This document shows positions 35,050 to 44,748 of a stretch of 64,000 nucleotides of DNA, in pieces. The notes under the pieces are model-generated. The model was not told the origin of the DNA. It worked only from the letters and a program-made list of their open reading frames with translations, and did not search any database. Source of the DNA: Shimia isoporae (GTDB lineage Bacteria; Pseudomonadota; Alphaproteobacteria; Rhodobacterales; Rhodobacteraceae); assembly GCF_004346865.1 (NCBI RefSeq), contig NZ_SMGR01000002.1:248001-312000 (forward strand), given 5' to 3'. The number at the start of each line of letters is the position of its first letter. Within the stretch, counting starts at the first letter, position 1. A program made the position numbers and the translations under genes.

Positions 35050-35451
35050 TTATGCAGTGCCCGCAGGCAACCACATTTTTTCAAGCTGATAAAACTCCCG
35101 AACCTCGGGACGGAAGACATGCACAATCACATCGCCGGTGTCGATCAACACCCAGTCGCCGGTTTCCTTGCCTTCGACCTTGGCACCGCGGCCAAACTCG
35201 GATTTCAGGCGTTCCACCAGCTTCTCGGCGATGGCGTTCACCTGACGCGAAGAGCGTCCGGAACAGATCACCATGTAATCGCCAATAGACGTCTTGCCGC
35301 GCAGATCGATCTGCACCACGTCTTCGGCTTTGTCTTCGTCGAGAGAGGAGAGGATGCGGGTCAGCAGTGCTTCGCTGGTCGCACCCGTGTCATCCGCGCT
35401 CACCGCGGGATGTGGGTTTGCAGCCTTGGCCACGTCTGTGTTCAGAGACAG
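35050..35451 (-). CDS. rsfS: Ribosomal silencing factor RsfS (CTG start likely)
   Basis: Binds ribosomal protein L14 and blocks subunit joining when nutrients are short. The conserved core is DKAEDVVQIDLRGKTSIGDYMVICSGRSSRQVNAIAEKL and GKETGDWVLIDTGDVIVHVF. The frame is open to 35475, but an excellent AAGGAGG lies within it, 8 nt before a CTG at 35451. Starting there gives 133 residues beginning MSLNTDVAK. The alternative GTG at 35475 has no ribosome site. Operon with rlmH. Confidence 0.9.
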   Translation of the reverse strand: MSLNTDVAKAANPHPAVSADDTGATSEALLTRILSSLDEDKAEDVVQIDLRGKTSIGDYMVICSGRSSRQVNAIAEKLVERLKSEFGRGAKVEGKETGDWVLIDTGDVIVHVFRPEVREFYQLEKMWLPAGTA

Positions 35452-35630
35452 AAGTCTGCCCTCCTTGTAGCGCACCTGTCAGCCCCGATGCCGGGCATAA
35501 GTCGAGAATAGCACCCCCTGACTCCATTCTCAATGAAAGGCAAGGGGATTGAAGCCAGTTCACATCAAAGAGATTGCCAATTTGTGACGGTCAGCAAAAT
35601 TGGGCCGCTCCCGACAGGCATCAGACCGTG

Positions 35631-37031
35631 TCAATTTGTTGAGGAGTCTTCGAGCATACGTACTTCACGCTGAGGGAAGGGAAGCGAGATGCCGTGTTCC
35701 TTGAACGCATCCCAAAGCGCCAGATAAACATTGCCTCGAATATTGGTCAGTCCACCCGTCGGGTCTTCGATCCAGAAACGCAGGATGTAGTCAACGCTGC
35801 TGTCCCCGAAACCAGTGATGTGACAGACAGGCGTTTTAGGAAAATTGAGAACACGGCCCACCGATTGTGCGGCTTCGACCGCGATCTTTCGCACGAGATG
35901 GGGATCGTCGCCATAGGCAGTTCCGAAAAAGATATCGAGACGGACGTATTTGTCCGAGTGAGACCAGTTCACAACCTGATTTGTGATCAGGTCTTCGTTG
36001 GGGATCAGGAATTCCTTGCCGTCCCGTGTCACCACGCTGACATAGCGAGCACCAAGTGAGTTGATCCAACCGAAAGTCTCACCCAACGAGATCACGTCGC
36101 CTGGCTTGATGGACTTGTCCATCACGATGATCAGGCCGGAGACAAGGTTGGAAACCACTTTTTGTAGACCAAAACCGAGACCCACACCGATGAAACCAGT
36201 CAGAAATGCGAGGCCCTGCAGGTCGAAACCGATGATGCGCAATCCGATAAAAAAAGCCGACGTGTATAGCAAAACTTGCAGCAGCTTGCCAAACAACACG
36301 CGCATCGAAGGCGAGATGTCCTGACTGCGTTTCAGACGTGCGTCTGCTTGCCGCGACAGCAAGCGGGTAACGGCAAAGGTCAAACCCAGCAAAACCATCG
36401 CTTGAGCAATCATCCACAGGGATATGCGGGTTTCGCCAAAGTTTAGAGCCATGCTGTCCATGAGACTGACTGCGTCATCCCGCAGGCCGGTGATCACAAG
36501 CGTCGCCCAAATCCACAAACCATAGCGCAGGAAAGCGCGCAGGGTCGGGTTCACAACCACTCGCAGAATGATCACCACCAACAGCCAGGCAAGAGCAAGG
36601 TTTGCCAACAAGTCCAGAATGTAGGATCGGCTCGGCCACGTCACGGATTGCATCACCCAGACTACCGACCAAATCATCACGGTGAACAGGATGAGCGGCA
36701 TGCGCCGATGCACCATAACGCCGTAACGATAGCGCAGCTTGGACCATCCTTCTCGGGTCTTGAGCCAGTCGTAGAACCGCGGCTTCAGAATGTAGGACAG
36801 AGCGAATGCTGCCACTAAAAGCACAAGTACAATGGCGACCTGATAGGCAACCCATGGGCGGGTTAGGCTTTCAATAAAGGTGACAAGCCGATCCCAAATG
36901 CCCAGCGCAATGTCGGTCGTTGCGGCTGGCTCGCCTTCGGGCAGCCCGCCAGTAACCTGTCGCTCCGCCCCGGCGATGCGGTCCAGTTCCGAGGTTTGCT
37001 CCTCGGGTGCCAGTGTCACGTCCTGTTCCAT
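35631..37031 (-). CDS. MscS-family mechanosensitive ion channel
   Basis: 466 residues. About four N-terminal membrane helices precede the conserved pore helix (GFIGVGLGFGLQKVVSNLVSGLIIVMDKSIKPGDVI). The beta domain (ARYVSVVTRDGKEFLIPNEDLITNQVVNWS) and the alpha/beta cytoplasmic domain follow. It opens under membrane tension to release solutes in hypo-osmotic shock. The ATG at 37031 was chosen by AAGG 8 nt upstream; the frame runs on to 37124 without a ribosome site. It diverges from leuC. Confidence 0.92.
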   Translation of the reverse strand: MEQDVTLAPEEQTSELDRIAGAERQVTGGLPEGEPAATTDIALGIWDRLVTFIESLTRPWVAYQVAIVLVLLVAAFALSYILKPRFYDWLKTREGWSKLRYRYGVMVHRRMPLILFTVMIWSVVWVMQSVTWPSRSYILDLLANLALAWLLVVIILRVVVNPTLRAFLRYGLWIWATLVITGLRDDAVSLMDSMALNFGETRISLWMIAQAMVLLGLTFAVTRLLSRQADARLKRSQDISPSMRVLFGKLLQVLLYTSAFFIGLRIIGFDLQGLAFLTGFIGVGLGFGLQKVVSNLVSGLIIVMDKSIKPGDVISLGETFGWINSLGARYVSVVTRDGKEFLIPNEDLITNQVVNWSHSDKYVRLDIFFGTAYGDDPHLVRKIAVEAAQSVGRVLNFPKTPVCHITGFGDSSVDYILRFWIEDPTGGLTNIRGNVYLALWDAFKEHGISLPFPQREVRMLEDSSTN

Positions 37032-37142
37032 CCCCTCTACCTTGGCACGTAAGCGACGATTGCAGCAACTTGAGCTTTTTGAATGTTGCGCGGAGACGGG
37101 ATGCGCTTGAAGGAATCTATTCAAGGGTGTAGGTGAAGCGTG

Positions 37143-37229
37143 ATGAAACGTATCTACGACATATCAGACCGCGCCTTCTTGCCCTGGCGTTTCTTTGGTC
37201 AGAGCAAGTCGGTTATTGCCGCGCTATAA
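37143..37229 (+). CDS. Possible 28-aa leader peptide upstream of leuC
   Basis: ATG-started frame of 28 codons ending in TAA, 73 nt before leuC. It contains FLPWRFFGQ and only two leucines, so it is not a classic leucine-rich leader. A GC-rich hairpin follows (CGTGCG / CGCACG near 37237-37252). It could couple leader translation to leuCD expression, or be chance. Confidence 0.22.
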   Translation: MKRIYDISDRAFLPWRFFGQSKSVIAAL

Positions 37230-37302
37230 GCCTGCGGCGTGCGTTCGCACGTCTGTTTGACAGCCACATCACCTAGCTACCCCAACAGAATGGAGAGGAC
37301 CG

Positions 37303-38709
37303 ATGTCCCCCAAAACGCTCTATGACAAGATCTGGGATGCCCATGTCGCCCACGAAGCCGACGATGGCACCTGCCTGCTTTATATCGACCGCCACCTCGT
37401 TCACGAAGTGACCAGCCCGCAAGCCTTTGAAGGACTTCGCATGGCTGGGCGTAAAGTGCGCGCACCAGAAAAAACCATTGCCGTTCCGGACCACAACGTA
37501 CCGACGACGGCAGGCCGCGAAGACCCCGCGCAGATGACAGAGGAATCGCGCATCCAAGTTGAAGCGCTGGACAAAAACGCCAAGGAATTTGGTGTGCACT
37601 ATTATCCGGTGTCCGACGTTCGTCAGGGTATCGTGCATATTGTTGGCCCGGAGAACGGATGGACGTTGCCAGGCATGACTGTGGTTTGTGGCGACAGCCA
37701 CACCGCCACGCACGGTGCCTTCGGTGCGCTTGCACACGGCATCGGCACGTCCGAGGTTGAACACGTTCTGGCGACCCAGACGCTGATTCAGAAGAAATCG
37801 CTGAACATGAAGGTGGAAATCACCGGCAAGCTGAAGCCTGGCGTAACTGCCAAAGATATCACACTGGCTGTAATCGGTGCGACCGGCACTGCTGGCGGCA
37901 CCGGCTATGTGATCGAATACTGTGGCGAAGCGATCCGCGACCTTTCTATGGAAGGCCGCATGACCGTGTGCAACATGGCGATCGAAGGCGGCGCACGTGC
38001 CGGCTTGATCGCGCCGGACGAGACCACGTTTGAATACTGCAAAGGCCGTCCGCACGCCCCCAAAGGCGGCGCTTGGGAGCAGGCGCTGGCGTATTGGAAG
38101 ACACTCTACACTGACGAAGGCGCGCACTTCGACAAAGTCGTGACCCTGAAGGGCGAAGACATCCAGCCCGTCGTGACTTGGGGCACCTCGCCCGAGGACG
38201 TTCTGCCGATCACCGGTGTTGTTCCTGCGCCAGAAGACTTCGAAGGCGGCAAGGTCGACGCGGCACGACGCTCGATCGAATACATGGGCCTGACACCCGG
38301 TCAGAAGCTGACCGATATCGAGATCGACACCGTGTTCATCGGCTCCTGCACAAACGGGCGGATCGAAGACATGCGGGCCGTAGCAGAAGTTGTCAAAGGC
38401 AAAAAGGTGAAGGACGGCATGCGCGCCATGATCGTTCCGGGATCCGGTCTTGTACGGGCGCAGGCCGAAGAAGAAGGTCTGGCGGATATCTTCCGTGATG
38501 CAGGCTTTGAATGGCGTCTGGCTGGGTGCTCCATGTGTCTGGCGATGAACCCTGACCAGCTGAGCGAGAACGAGCGTTGCGCGTCCACCTCGAACCGCAA
38601 TTTTGAAGGCCGTCAGGGCTACAAGGGCCGCACGCACCTCGTGTCCCCTGCCATGGCCGCCGCCGCAGCAATCACCGGCAAACTCACCGACATTCGGGAG
38701 CTGATGTAA
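37303..38709 (+). CDS. leuC: 3-isopropylmalate dehydratase large subunit
   Basis: Aconitase-family enzyme that isomerises 2- to 3-isopropylmalate in leucine synthesis, together with LeuD. Three cluster-ligand cysteines are visible: [14 protein letters not shown], then C and C in [13 protein letters not shown]. The N-terminus ([33 protein letters not shown]) is diagnostic of LeuC. 468 residues, normal. GGAGAGG precedes the ATG. Its stop overlaps the leuD start by 1 nt. Confidence 0.96.
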   Translation: MSPKTLYDKIWDAHVAHEADDGTCLLYIDRHLVHEVTSPQAFEGLRMAGRKVRAPEKTIAVPDHNVPTTAGREDPAQMTEESRIQVEALDKNAKEFGVHYYPVSDVRQGIVHIVGPENGWTLPGMTVVCGDSHTATHGAFGALAHGIGTSEVEHVLATQTLIQKKSLNMKVEITGKLKPGVTAKDITLAVIGATGTAGGTGYVIEYCGEAIRDLSMEGRMTVCNMAIEGGARAGLIAPDETTFEYCKGRPHAPKGGAWEQALAYWKTLYTDEGAHFDKVVTLKGEDIQPVVTWGTSPEDVLPITGVVPAPEDFEGGKVDAARRSIEYMGLTPGQKLTDIEIDTVFIGSCTNGRIEDMRAVAEVVKGKKVKDGMRAMIVPGSGLVRAQAEEEGLADIFRDAGFEWRLAGCSMCLAMNPDQLSENERCASTSNRNFEGRQGYKGRTHLVSPAMAAAAAITGKLTDIRELM

Positions 38710-39314
38710 TGAAAAAATTCGAAACCTTCTCCGGTATCGCCGCGCCTATGCCGCTGGTGAATATCGACACCGACATGATCATCCCCAAGGTCTTCCTGAA
38801 GTCGATCCAGCGGACCGGCTTTGGCAAAAACCTGTTTGACGAGATGCGCTACAACCGCGACGGCACCGAGATCGAGGATTTCGTGCTGAACAAGCCCCAG
38901 TACCGCGAGGCCTCCATTCTGGTGGCCGGCGACAACTTCGGCTGCGGCTCCTCGCGCGAACACGCGCCTTGGGCACTGGAGGACTTCGGCATCAAGGTGA
39001 TCGTCTCGACGTCTTTTGCCGACATCTTTTTCAACAATTGCTTCAAGAACGGCATGCTCCCTGTGGTCCTGCCCCAAGAGCAGGTGGATCTTCTGATGAA
39101 GGATGCGGAGAAGGGCGAAAATGCCCGGATGACCGTGGATCTTGAAGCACAGGAGATCACCACTTCGGACGGCGATGTGATCAAGTTCGATGTAGATGCC
39201 TTCAAAAAGCATTGCCTTCTAAATGGATTGGACGACATCGGTTTGACCATGGAAAAGGCCGCGTCGATCGATAGCTATGAGTCAAAAGCCAGCGCAGAGC
39301 GCCCGTGGGTGTAA
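38709..39314 (+). CDS. leuD: 3-isopropylmalate dehydratase small subunit
   Basis: Swivel-domain partner of LeuC. 201 residues, with [14 protein letters not shown] near the N-terminus and the substrate-binding loop [16 protein letters not shown]. Coupled to leuC by a 1-nt overlap (TAATG) and followed by a strong terminator. leuB lies 4.2 kb downstream, separated by unrelated genes. Confidence 0.96.
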   Translation: MKKFETFSGIAAPMPLVNIDTDMIIPKVFLKSIQRTGFGKNLFDEMRYNRDGTEIEDFVLNKPQYREASILVAGDNFGCGSSREHAPWALEDFGIKVIVSTSFADIFFNNCFKNGMLPVVLPQEQVDLLMKDAEKGENARMTVDLEAQEITTSDGDVIKFDVDAFKKHCLLNGLDDIGLTMEKAASIDSYESKASAERPWV

Positions 39315-39340
39315 CACCCTAAAGCTTCTGGAAAACGCCG

Positions 39341-39378
39341 AGGCCGCCTGTTTTTTGGGCGGCCTTTTCTGTTTTTTT
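39341..39378 (+). terminator. Terminator of leuCD
   Basis: AGGCCGCC (39341-39348) pairs with GGCGGCCT (39358-39365) and is followed by a broken T tract running to 39378. Confidence 0.9.
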
Positions 39379-39731
39379 GCGACCCGCCGCGGAATTGCGT
39401 CAAAAATAAGGCACGCGCAATTTGGAGCCAGAGCGGCAAAAGCCTCGCATAGTGGAACTCACTCACACATGCCACCACATCTAGTATCCAACTGAGTTTA
39501 TTACTCTTTTGACTGCTCCGGAATGATGCATTCGCGCACCAGTTGCAAATTCGCAGGTTCAAAAATTTACCAACACGGAAAGTAATCCTTGAGCCGGACC
39601 CGCGCCAAGTGCCACAATAAGGCAAGAATGAGGCACCCTGCCGCAATGTCGGCGGGATCAAGTTGGAAAAAGATCGCGGACCACAACGATGGTCAGAGAA
39701 TCGCGGCATCCAGTTTGAAGGGAAACGGGTA
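39379..39731. other. Intergenic region after leuCD, nothing recognised
   Basis: About 350 bp, slightly lower in G+C than the flanks. It must hold the promoter of the next membrane-protein gene. No conserved frame, repeat or RNA was recognised. Confidence 0.5.
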
Positions 39732-40565
39732 GTGTTTGGCAGAATTATCAGTGCGTTGACGCGGGCACTATTGGTGGCATTGCTGTTTGCTTTGCCGGCA
39801 ATTTTGATGCCGACCGTCAGTGCCGATGCAATCCACATCATGCTGCTGTTTGCGTTGTTCGCAGGCATGTTGGTTTTCATTGAGTATACGTCCACCTATC
39901 CTTCGATTGTCGAATTCCGGTATGCGCCCCCGTTCAATCGGCTGCGCTTTCTGGCGGTGTTCCTGACGGTCTTTACCTTGAGCGTCATCGCACGGGGCGA
40001 GGCGTCACCGAATGCTCTCACATCTTTCCTGCATGCGCTCGGCTACATCGTGGGTGATGCGATCGACTTCCCCTACTCGCCAGTTCGCCTGATGGTGATC
40101 ATGCTGCCCAACAATGCTTCTGCGGAGCTGATGCTGGCTGTGCGCACCGCCTCGGGCATGGCGTACCTTATCTCGCTATGCGCGCTCGCGATCTTCTACT
40201 TCTATGTTCGTATTCTGGGTTGGCCGGCTCGGAACGGAGCCTTCAACGTTTGGGTGAACTTGCCTTTGTTTGACCCGACAGCGGGGGGTGATGTGTTGCC
40301 GCGACTTCAACGCGACGGGCGTCTTAACATTGCGTTAGGATTTCTGATGCCATTCTTGATCCCGGCGGTGGTTCAGATGATGTCTGACCTGATTGATCCG
40401 ATCCATCTGGATGATCCGCTGACATTGATTTGGACAATTACGGCATGGGCATTCATTCCCGCGAGCATGATTATGCGCGGCATGGCGATGTTGCGGGTCG
40501 CCACTATGATCAGCGAAAACAGGCGTCGCGCCTATGCGGCAGCGCGTGGTGTGCAACCCGCCTGA
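39732..40565 (+). CDS. Uncharacterised polytopic membrane protein
   Basis: 277 residues from a GTG at 39732, which has GAAGGG about 9 nt upstream; the frame is open further up but without a ribosome site. About six hydrophobic segments. The first two (LVALLFALPAILMPTV; HIMLLFALFAGMLVFIEYTSTYPSIVEF) are followed by a loop with FRYAPPFNRLRF. I do not recognise the family. It overlaps, or directly abuts, the EEP-family gene downstream, so the two are co-transcribed and may act together. Confidence 0.78.
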   Translation: MFGRIISALTRALLVALLFALPAILMPTVSADAIHIMLLFALFAGMLVFIEYTSTYPSIVEFRYAPPFNRLRFLAVFLTVFTLSVIARGEASPNALTSFLHALGYIVGDAIDFPYSPVRLMVIMLPNNASAELMLAVRTASGMAYLISLCALAIFYFYVRILGWPARNGAFNVWVNLPLFDPTAGGDVLPRLQRDGRLNIALGFLMPFLIPAVVQMMSDLIDPIHLDDPLTLIWTITAWAFIPASMIMRGMAMLRVATMISENRRRAYAAARGVQPA

Positions 40566-41596
40566 TTGCGGTTTCATGTGCGGTGTTTTGGGCGGCTGCC
40601 AGCGTTGCGGCCGACCGGATCCGCATTGCCACATTTGATGTTGAAATGTCCCGCCGCGGTCCGGGCGTACTTTTGCGGGACCTGACACGCGGCGACGATC
40701 AAGCTCGCGCAGTGGCGCAGGTGATTGCGCATCGCGCACCGGACATTCTTGTCCTACAGGGTCTAGACTATGACGCTGATCTGCTGGCATTGGCAGCTTT
40801 GCGGGACGTAATAGCGGACCTCGGCCTCACATATAAGCACCTGTTTGCATTGCCACCCAACACCGGTGTCCGAACGGGGCTGGACATGGATGGTGACGGT
40901 CGTTTGGGCACCGCCGCAGATGCGCAGGGCTATGGGCGGTTTCGGGGAGCCGACGGAATGGCTGTGCTGTCCCGCTGGCCCTTTCTTGCGGCAGAGGCAC
41001 AGAACTTTTCCGATTTGCTTTGGCGCGACCTTCCGGATGCACAAATGCCTCATGTGAATGGCGCCCCCTTTCCGAGCCGCGAGGCGCAAGCTGTCCAACG
41101 CTTGTCCAGTGTTGGGCACTGGGTTTTGCCGATTGCCCATCCCGATGGCGAGTTGACTCTTTTGACTTTCGCGGCCGGTCCGCCGGTATTTGACGGACCC
41201 GAAGATCGGAATGGCCTGCGCAATGCGGATGAAATCAGGTTTTGGCAGGTGTATCTGGATGAAGCCTTCGGGCCTGTGCCCAAGAATCGATTTGTGATCG
41301 TCGGAAACGCAAACCTCGACCCACGGAACGGTGACGGTCGGCGGCAAACAATTGCGGCGCTTATCAGCGACCCTCGTGTTCAAGACCCATTGGTGGACGC
41401 AGGTCCGACCGTCGACTGGGCAGAACCGAAACCAGGCGATCTGCGTGTGAGTTATGTACTGCCTTCAAGGGACTTGCGCGTGCATGCTGCGGGAATTTTT
41501 TGGCCCCGCGTAGGTGCGCAAGGCCATGAATTGCTCTCATTCGGCGGCGTTGAGGCAAGCCGTCACAAGCTGGTCTGGATCGACATCAGTTTTTGA
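40445..41596 (+). CDS. Exported endonuclease/exonuclease/phosphatase (EEP) family protein, start uncertain
   Basis: The mature domain runs from about RIRIATFDVEMSRRGPG to the end and has the EEP-fold pattern: DILVLQGLDYD, a metal/active-site region GADGMAVLSRWPF, FVIVGNANLDPRNGDG, and a late LRVSYVLPSRDL. A signal-peptide-like stretch (IAVSCAVFWAAASVAA) lies just before it. The real start is probably near 40562, where a CTG overlaps the upstream stop (CTGA). The ATG at 40445 given here would put 40 odd residues before the signal core and overlap the neighbour by 121 nt. It may be a periplasmic phosphodiesterase or nuclease. Its 3' end overlaps the convergent SDR gene by 34 nt. Confidence 0.72.
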   Translation: MGIHSREHDYARHGDVAGRHYDQRKQASRLCGSAWCATRLIAVSCAVFWAAASVAADRIRIATFDVEMSRRGPGVLLRDLTRGDDQARAVAQVIAHRAPDILVLQGLDYDADLLALAALRDVIADLGLTYKHLFALPPNTGVRTGLDMDGDGRLGTAADAQGYGRFRGADGMAVLSRWPFLAAEAQNFSDLLWRDLPDAQMPHVNGAPFPSREAQAVQRLSSVGHWVLPIAHPDGELTLLTFAAGPPVFDGPEDRNGLRNADEIRFWQVYLDEAFGPVPKNRFVIVGNANLDPRNGDGRRQTIAALISDPRVQDPLVDAGPTVDWAEPKPGDLRVSYVLPSRDLRVHAAGIFWPRVGAQGHELLSFGGVEASRHKLVWIDISF

Positions 41597-42474
41597 TCGC
41601 GGGTATGCAGAAGCGCTTCAGGTGGAACGGCGCTCGCGAGAGCCTTTTCAATCGGAGTGTGTTGAAAGTCCGGCAGCAGTTCGTCAAACCGCGAGCTGCT
41701 TAGCCGGTGCGGCATGTTCCACAGGTAGCGCATTTCCAGAAGATGGGGCGCAAGCTTCCAGAATGGGCGGGCAATCTGAATTGGAAGCCAGTTCATTGTT
41801 TTTAGTTTGATGTCGCGCCCAGTTGTTGCGGACAGTCGATCAACCATGGCTTCTCCGGTCAGGGTGTAGCCCGGGAACGGGACATCTTCGAACCGGTTTA
41901 GTTTGTCCCGGTTCTCCGCCAACTCAACAGCCGCGCGACAAAGATCCGGCAAATAGGCCCACGCGTGATCGAGGTTTGTTGCCCCCGGATAAGTAAAAAC
42001 TCCTTTGGCAAGTTTGGGCGCCATGATCATATCAAACCAATTGCCTGAGGCTTCCGTGTCAAGAAAGTCGCCGGCACGCAAAATTATCGTGCGTACACCG
42101 CTCTCGCGGTACGCCTGCTCCATGGTGCGGCGAACCATACCCAAGGCATTTTGCGCGCGGTGCGGCGTGGTCACGTCCCATGTGCCGCCGTTATCCATTC
42201 CATAGACATAAACGTTACCGGGGATGATCACAGTTGCATCGACAATCCGCGCCGCCGCGATCACATCGTCATGTAAGCGTGGCACCTGTTGGGCCCAATC
42301 GTAATAAGGCGGGTTCCAAGCGTTGACGATCACCTGCACCCCATGAACCGCCTGCCTCAAAGTATCGGTTTCACGGTTGAAATTTCGCACTGTCCAACCC
42401 GCGTTTTCAAAGGCCTGCTCCGCGTTCCGTCCGAAACGGCCGCTGGCACCGAGGATCAATACTGTCTTGGTCAT
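41563..42474 (-). CDS. NAD(P)-binding epimerase/SDR-like protein
   Basis: 303 residues. The Rossmann GxxGxxG motif is at the N-terminus (VLILGASGRFGRNAEQAF). A partial YxxxK-type region around MVRRTMEQAYRESG suggests an atypical or extended SDR (NmrA/isoflavone-reductase-like). The ATG at 42474 was chosen because AAGGAGA lies 6-7 nt upstream; a GTG 6 nt earlier overlaps that site. It diverges from a LysR regulator 90 bp away, its likely controller. Substrate unknown. Confidence 0.83.
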   Translation of the reverse strand: MTKTVLILGASGRFGRNAEQAFENAGWTVRNFNRETDTLRQAVHGVQVIVNAWNPPYYDWAQQVPRLHDDVIAAARIVDATVIIPGNVYVYGMDNGGTWDVTTPHRAQNALGMVRRTMEQAYRESGVRTIILRAGDFLDTEASGNWFDMIMAPKLAKGVFTYPGATNLDHAWAYLPDLCRAAVELAENRDKLNRFEDVPFPGYTLTGEAMVDRLSATTGRDIKLKTMNWLPIQIARPFWKLAPHLLEMRYLWNMPHRLSSSRFDELLPDFQHTPIEKALASAVPPEALLHTRDQKLMSIQTSL

Positions 42475-42541
42475 GCTCACTCTCCTTGTTCGATGAAATC
42501 AAGATGAGATATGCGAATTTAGATGGGTATTGGCGATGTTC

Positions 42542-42556
42542 GAATTTGTGATATTC
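42542..42556. promoter_or_regulatory. Candidate LysR-type operator
   Basis: GAAT-N7-ATTC dyad in the 90-bp gap between the divergent SDR and LysR genes, 8 nt before the LysR start. It fits a LysR T-N11-A-type box. Confidence 0.35.
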
Positions 42557-42564
42557 AATAATGA

Positions 42565-43461
42565 ATGGAAAAACGACTCGCAGATATTGACTGGTCACTG
42601 GTGCAGTCCTTTGTCGCCGTTGCGGAAACTGGTTCGCTTTCAGCAGCGGCACGAAAACTTGGCGCCTCGCAGCCTACACTCGGGCGCCACATCCGCACAT
42701 TGGAAAGTCATCTGGGGCAGGAACTCTTCCAGCGTCAAGCTCGCGGTTTTGAATTGACTGGCAAAGGTCAGGAACTCTTGTCTCCTGCCCGCGCCATGGC
42801 TGTAGCAATGACCGAACTGTCGCTCAGAGCGGCCGGGCAAGAGAACCGACTCGAAGGAGACGTCCGCGTCGCCTGCTCAGTCTTCATGGCGCACCACGTG
42901 ATGCCTGGGATTATCGCTCAGATCCGGCTGGAAGAGCCTGCAATTCAAATCGATCTCCTGCCGTCGGACCAGTCTGAAAATCTGCTGTTTCGAGAAGCCG
43001 ATATCGCTGTGCGAATGTATCGCCCTGAACAGCTTGATATGATTACAAGGCACCTCGGTGATATTGGCCTGGGGATGTTCGCAGCTCAGAGTTATCTGGA
43101 TCGCAAGGGGCGCCCGCAAAACGCTGATGATCTGCGCCACCACGACATTGTCGGATATGACGCCAACGATGACATCATACGGGAAATGCGACGCATGGGT
43201 ATCGCTGCAAAACGGGATTGGTTCGCAGTCCGGTGCGACAACCAATCCGCCTATTGGGAACTGGTGCGCGCGGGGTGCGGACTGGGGTTTTGCCAGCGCA
43301 ATGTCGCTCTGAAAACCGAGAACATCGAAGAGGTGCCAATCGACTTCCCTTTGCCTGTTTTACCTGTTTGGCTGACGGCGCACGAGGCGCTTCGACACAC
43401 GCCGCGTATTTCACGAGTCTGGTCGCTTATTGAAGGCGCATTAAAGCCCTTTGTTTCTTGA
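42565..43461 (+). CDS. LysR-family transcriptional regulator
   Basis: 298 residues. An N-terminal winged helix (about 8-66; FVAVAETGSLSAAARKLGASQPTLGRHIRTLE) is followed by a periplasmic-binding-protein-like effector domain from about residue 95. It probably controls the divergent SDR gene and itself. The effector is unknown. Confidence 0.92.
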   Translation: MEKRLADIDWSLVQSFVAVAETGSLSAAARKLGASQPTLGRHIRTLESHLGQELFQRQARGFELTGKGQELLSPARAMAVAMTELSLRAAGQENRLEGDVRVACSVFMAHHVMPGIIAQIRLEEPAIQIDLLPSDQSENLLFREADIAVRMYRPEQLDMITRHLGDIGLGMFAAQSYLDRKGRPQNADDLRHHDIVGYDANDDIIREMRRMGIAAKRDWFAVRCDNQSAYWELVRAGCGLGFCQRNVALKTENIEEVPIDFPLPVLPVWLTAHEALRHTPRISRVWSLIEGALKPFVS

Positions 43462-43519
43462 TCTTTGGGGCGTCAGCCGCTAGTCCAATGCGGACCCATT
43501 TGGACAAGGACTGACCCTC

Positions 43520-44623
43520 ATGAGCAATCCCTCGCTTCTCATCCTCGCCGGCGACGGCATCGGCCCCGAAGTCATGACGCAAGTGCAGCGTATTATTGGC
43601 TGGTTCGGCGACAAGCGCGGGCTAAAATTCGATGTGAGCGAGGACCTTGTCGGCGGCGCTGCCTATGACAAACACGGGGTTCCGCTGCATGACGACACCA
43701 TGGCGAAAGCACAGGAAGTAGACGCGGTTCTGCTTGGCGCTGTAGGTGGACCCAAATATGACGACCTCGACTTCTCCGTGAAGCCAGAGCGCGGCCTGCT
43801 GCGCCTGCGCAAGGAAATGGATCTCTTTGCCAACCTTCGCCCGGCGCAATGCTTTGACGCGCTGGCGGATTTCTCTTCGTTGAAAACCGATATCGTGTCA
43901 GGCTTGGACATCATGATTGTCCGCGAACTGACCTCTGGTGTTTACTTCGGTGAGCCGCGCGGCATCTTTGAAGAAGGCAACGAGCGTGTAGGTATCAACA
44001 CCCAGCGCTATACCGAATCTGAAATCGAGCGTGGCGCCCGTGCCGCTTTTGAATTGGCGATGAAACGTGACAAGCGCCTTTGTTCGATGGAAAAAGCAAA
44101 CGTCATGGAAAGTGGCATTCTGTGGCGCGAAGTCGTCAACGAGGTGGCCAAGGACTATCCCGAAGTCGAAGTATCCCACATGTATGCCGACAACGGTGCG
44201 ATGCAGCTGGTGCGCGCACCCAAACAATTCGATGTGATCTACACCGACAATCTGTTTGGCGACATCCTGTCCGACTGTGCCGCAATGTTGACCGGTTCGT
44301 TGGGCATGTTGCCGTCTGCTTCGCTTGGAGCACCAATGGAAAACGGCCGCCCGAAAGCGCTTTATGAACCGGTGCACGGTTCCGCACCTGACATTGCCGG
44401 TCAGGGAAAAGCCAACCCCTGCGCCTGCGTGCTCTCATTTGCGATGGCGCTGCGCTACTCCTTCAGCGAGGGTGAGGAAGCCGACCGCCTGGAAGCCGCC
44501 GTTGAGAAAGTCCTTGCCGACGGCGTTCGGACCGCGGACCTGATGCAGGCAGAAGGCGGTGCCCCCGTGTCCACTTCGGAAATGGGCGATGCCCTTCTGG
44601 CAGCGCTGGACGCCAGCCTGTAA
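43520..44623 (+). CDS. leuB: 3-isopropylmalate dehydrogenase
   Basis: Oxidative decarboxylation of 3-isopropylmalate with NAD, the third step of leucine synthesis. 367 residues. Landmarks: [28 protein letters not shown], the catalytic [15 protein letters not shown], and the metal-binding [27 protein letters not shown]. Separated from leuCD by four genes but on the same strand. Followed by a terminator. Confidence 0.96.
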   Translation: MSNPSLLILAGDGIGPEVMTQVQRIIGWFGDKRGLKFDVSEDLVGGAAYDKHGVPLHDDTMAKAQEVDAVLLGAVGGPKYDDLDFSVKPERGLLRLRKEMDLFANLRPAQCFDALADFSSLKTDIVSGLDIMIVRELTSGVYFGEPRGIFEEGNERVGINTQRYTESEIERGARAAFELAMKRDKRLCSMEKANVMESGILWREVVNEVAKDYPEVEVSHMYADNGAMQLVRAPKQFDVIYTDNLFGDILSDCAAMLTGSLGMLPSASLGAPMENGRPKALYEPVHGSAPDIAGQGKANPCACVLSFAMALRYSFSEGEEADRLEAAVEKVLADGVRTADLMQAEGGAPVSTSEMGDALLAALDASL

Positions 44624-44642
44624 AATCACGATACCTTTTTCG

Positions 44643-44676
44643 AAAGGGGCGCCCCGCGGTGCCCCTTTTTTCTTTT
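44643..44676 (+). terminator. Terminator of leuB
   Basis: AAAGGGGC (44643-44650) pairs with GCCCCTTT (44661-44668) and is followed by a T-rich tract. Confidence 0.88.
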
Positions 44677-44748
44677 ACAGCGCTTCTATCGCCCCGAAGC
44701 GGATTGCGCTAACATAGCGTCAACGCAGCACATTTCATGGGGCGGATC

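Noticed and set aside
37273-38637. 454-residue minus-strand frame over leuC
   Set aside because: Shadow of leuC; would also run through the leuC ribosome site.
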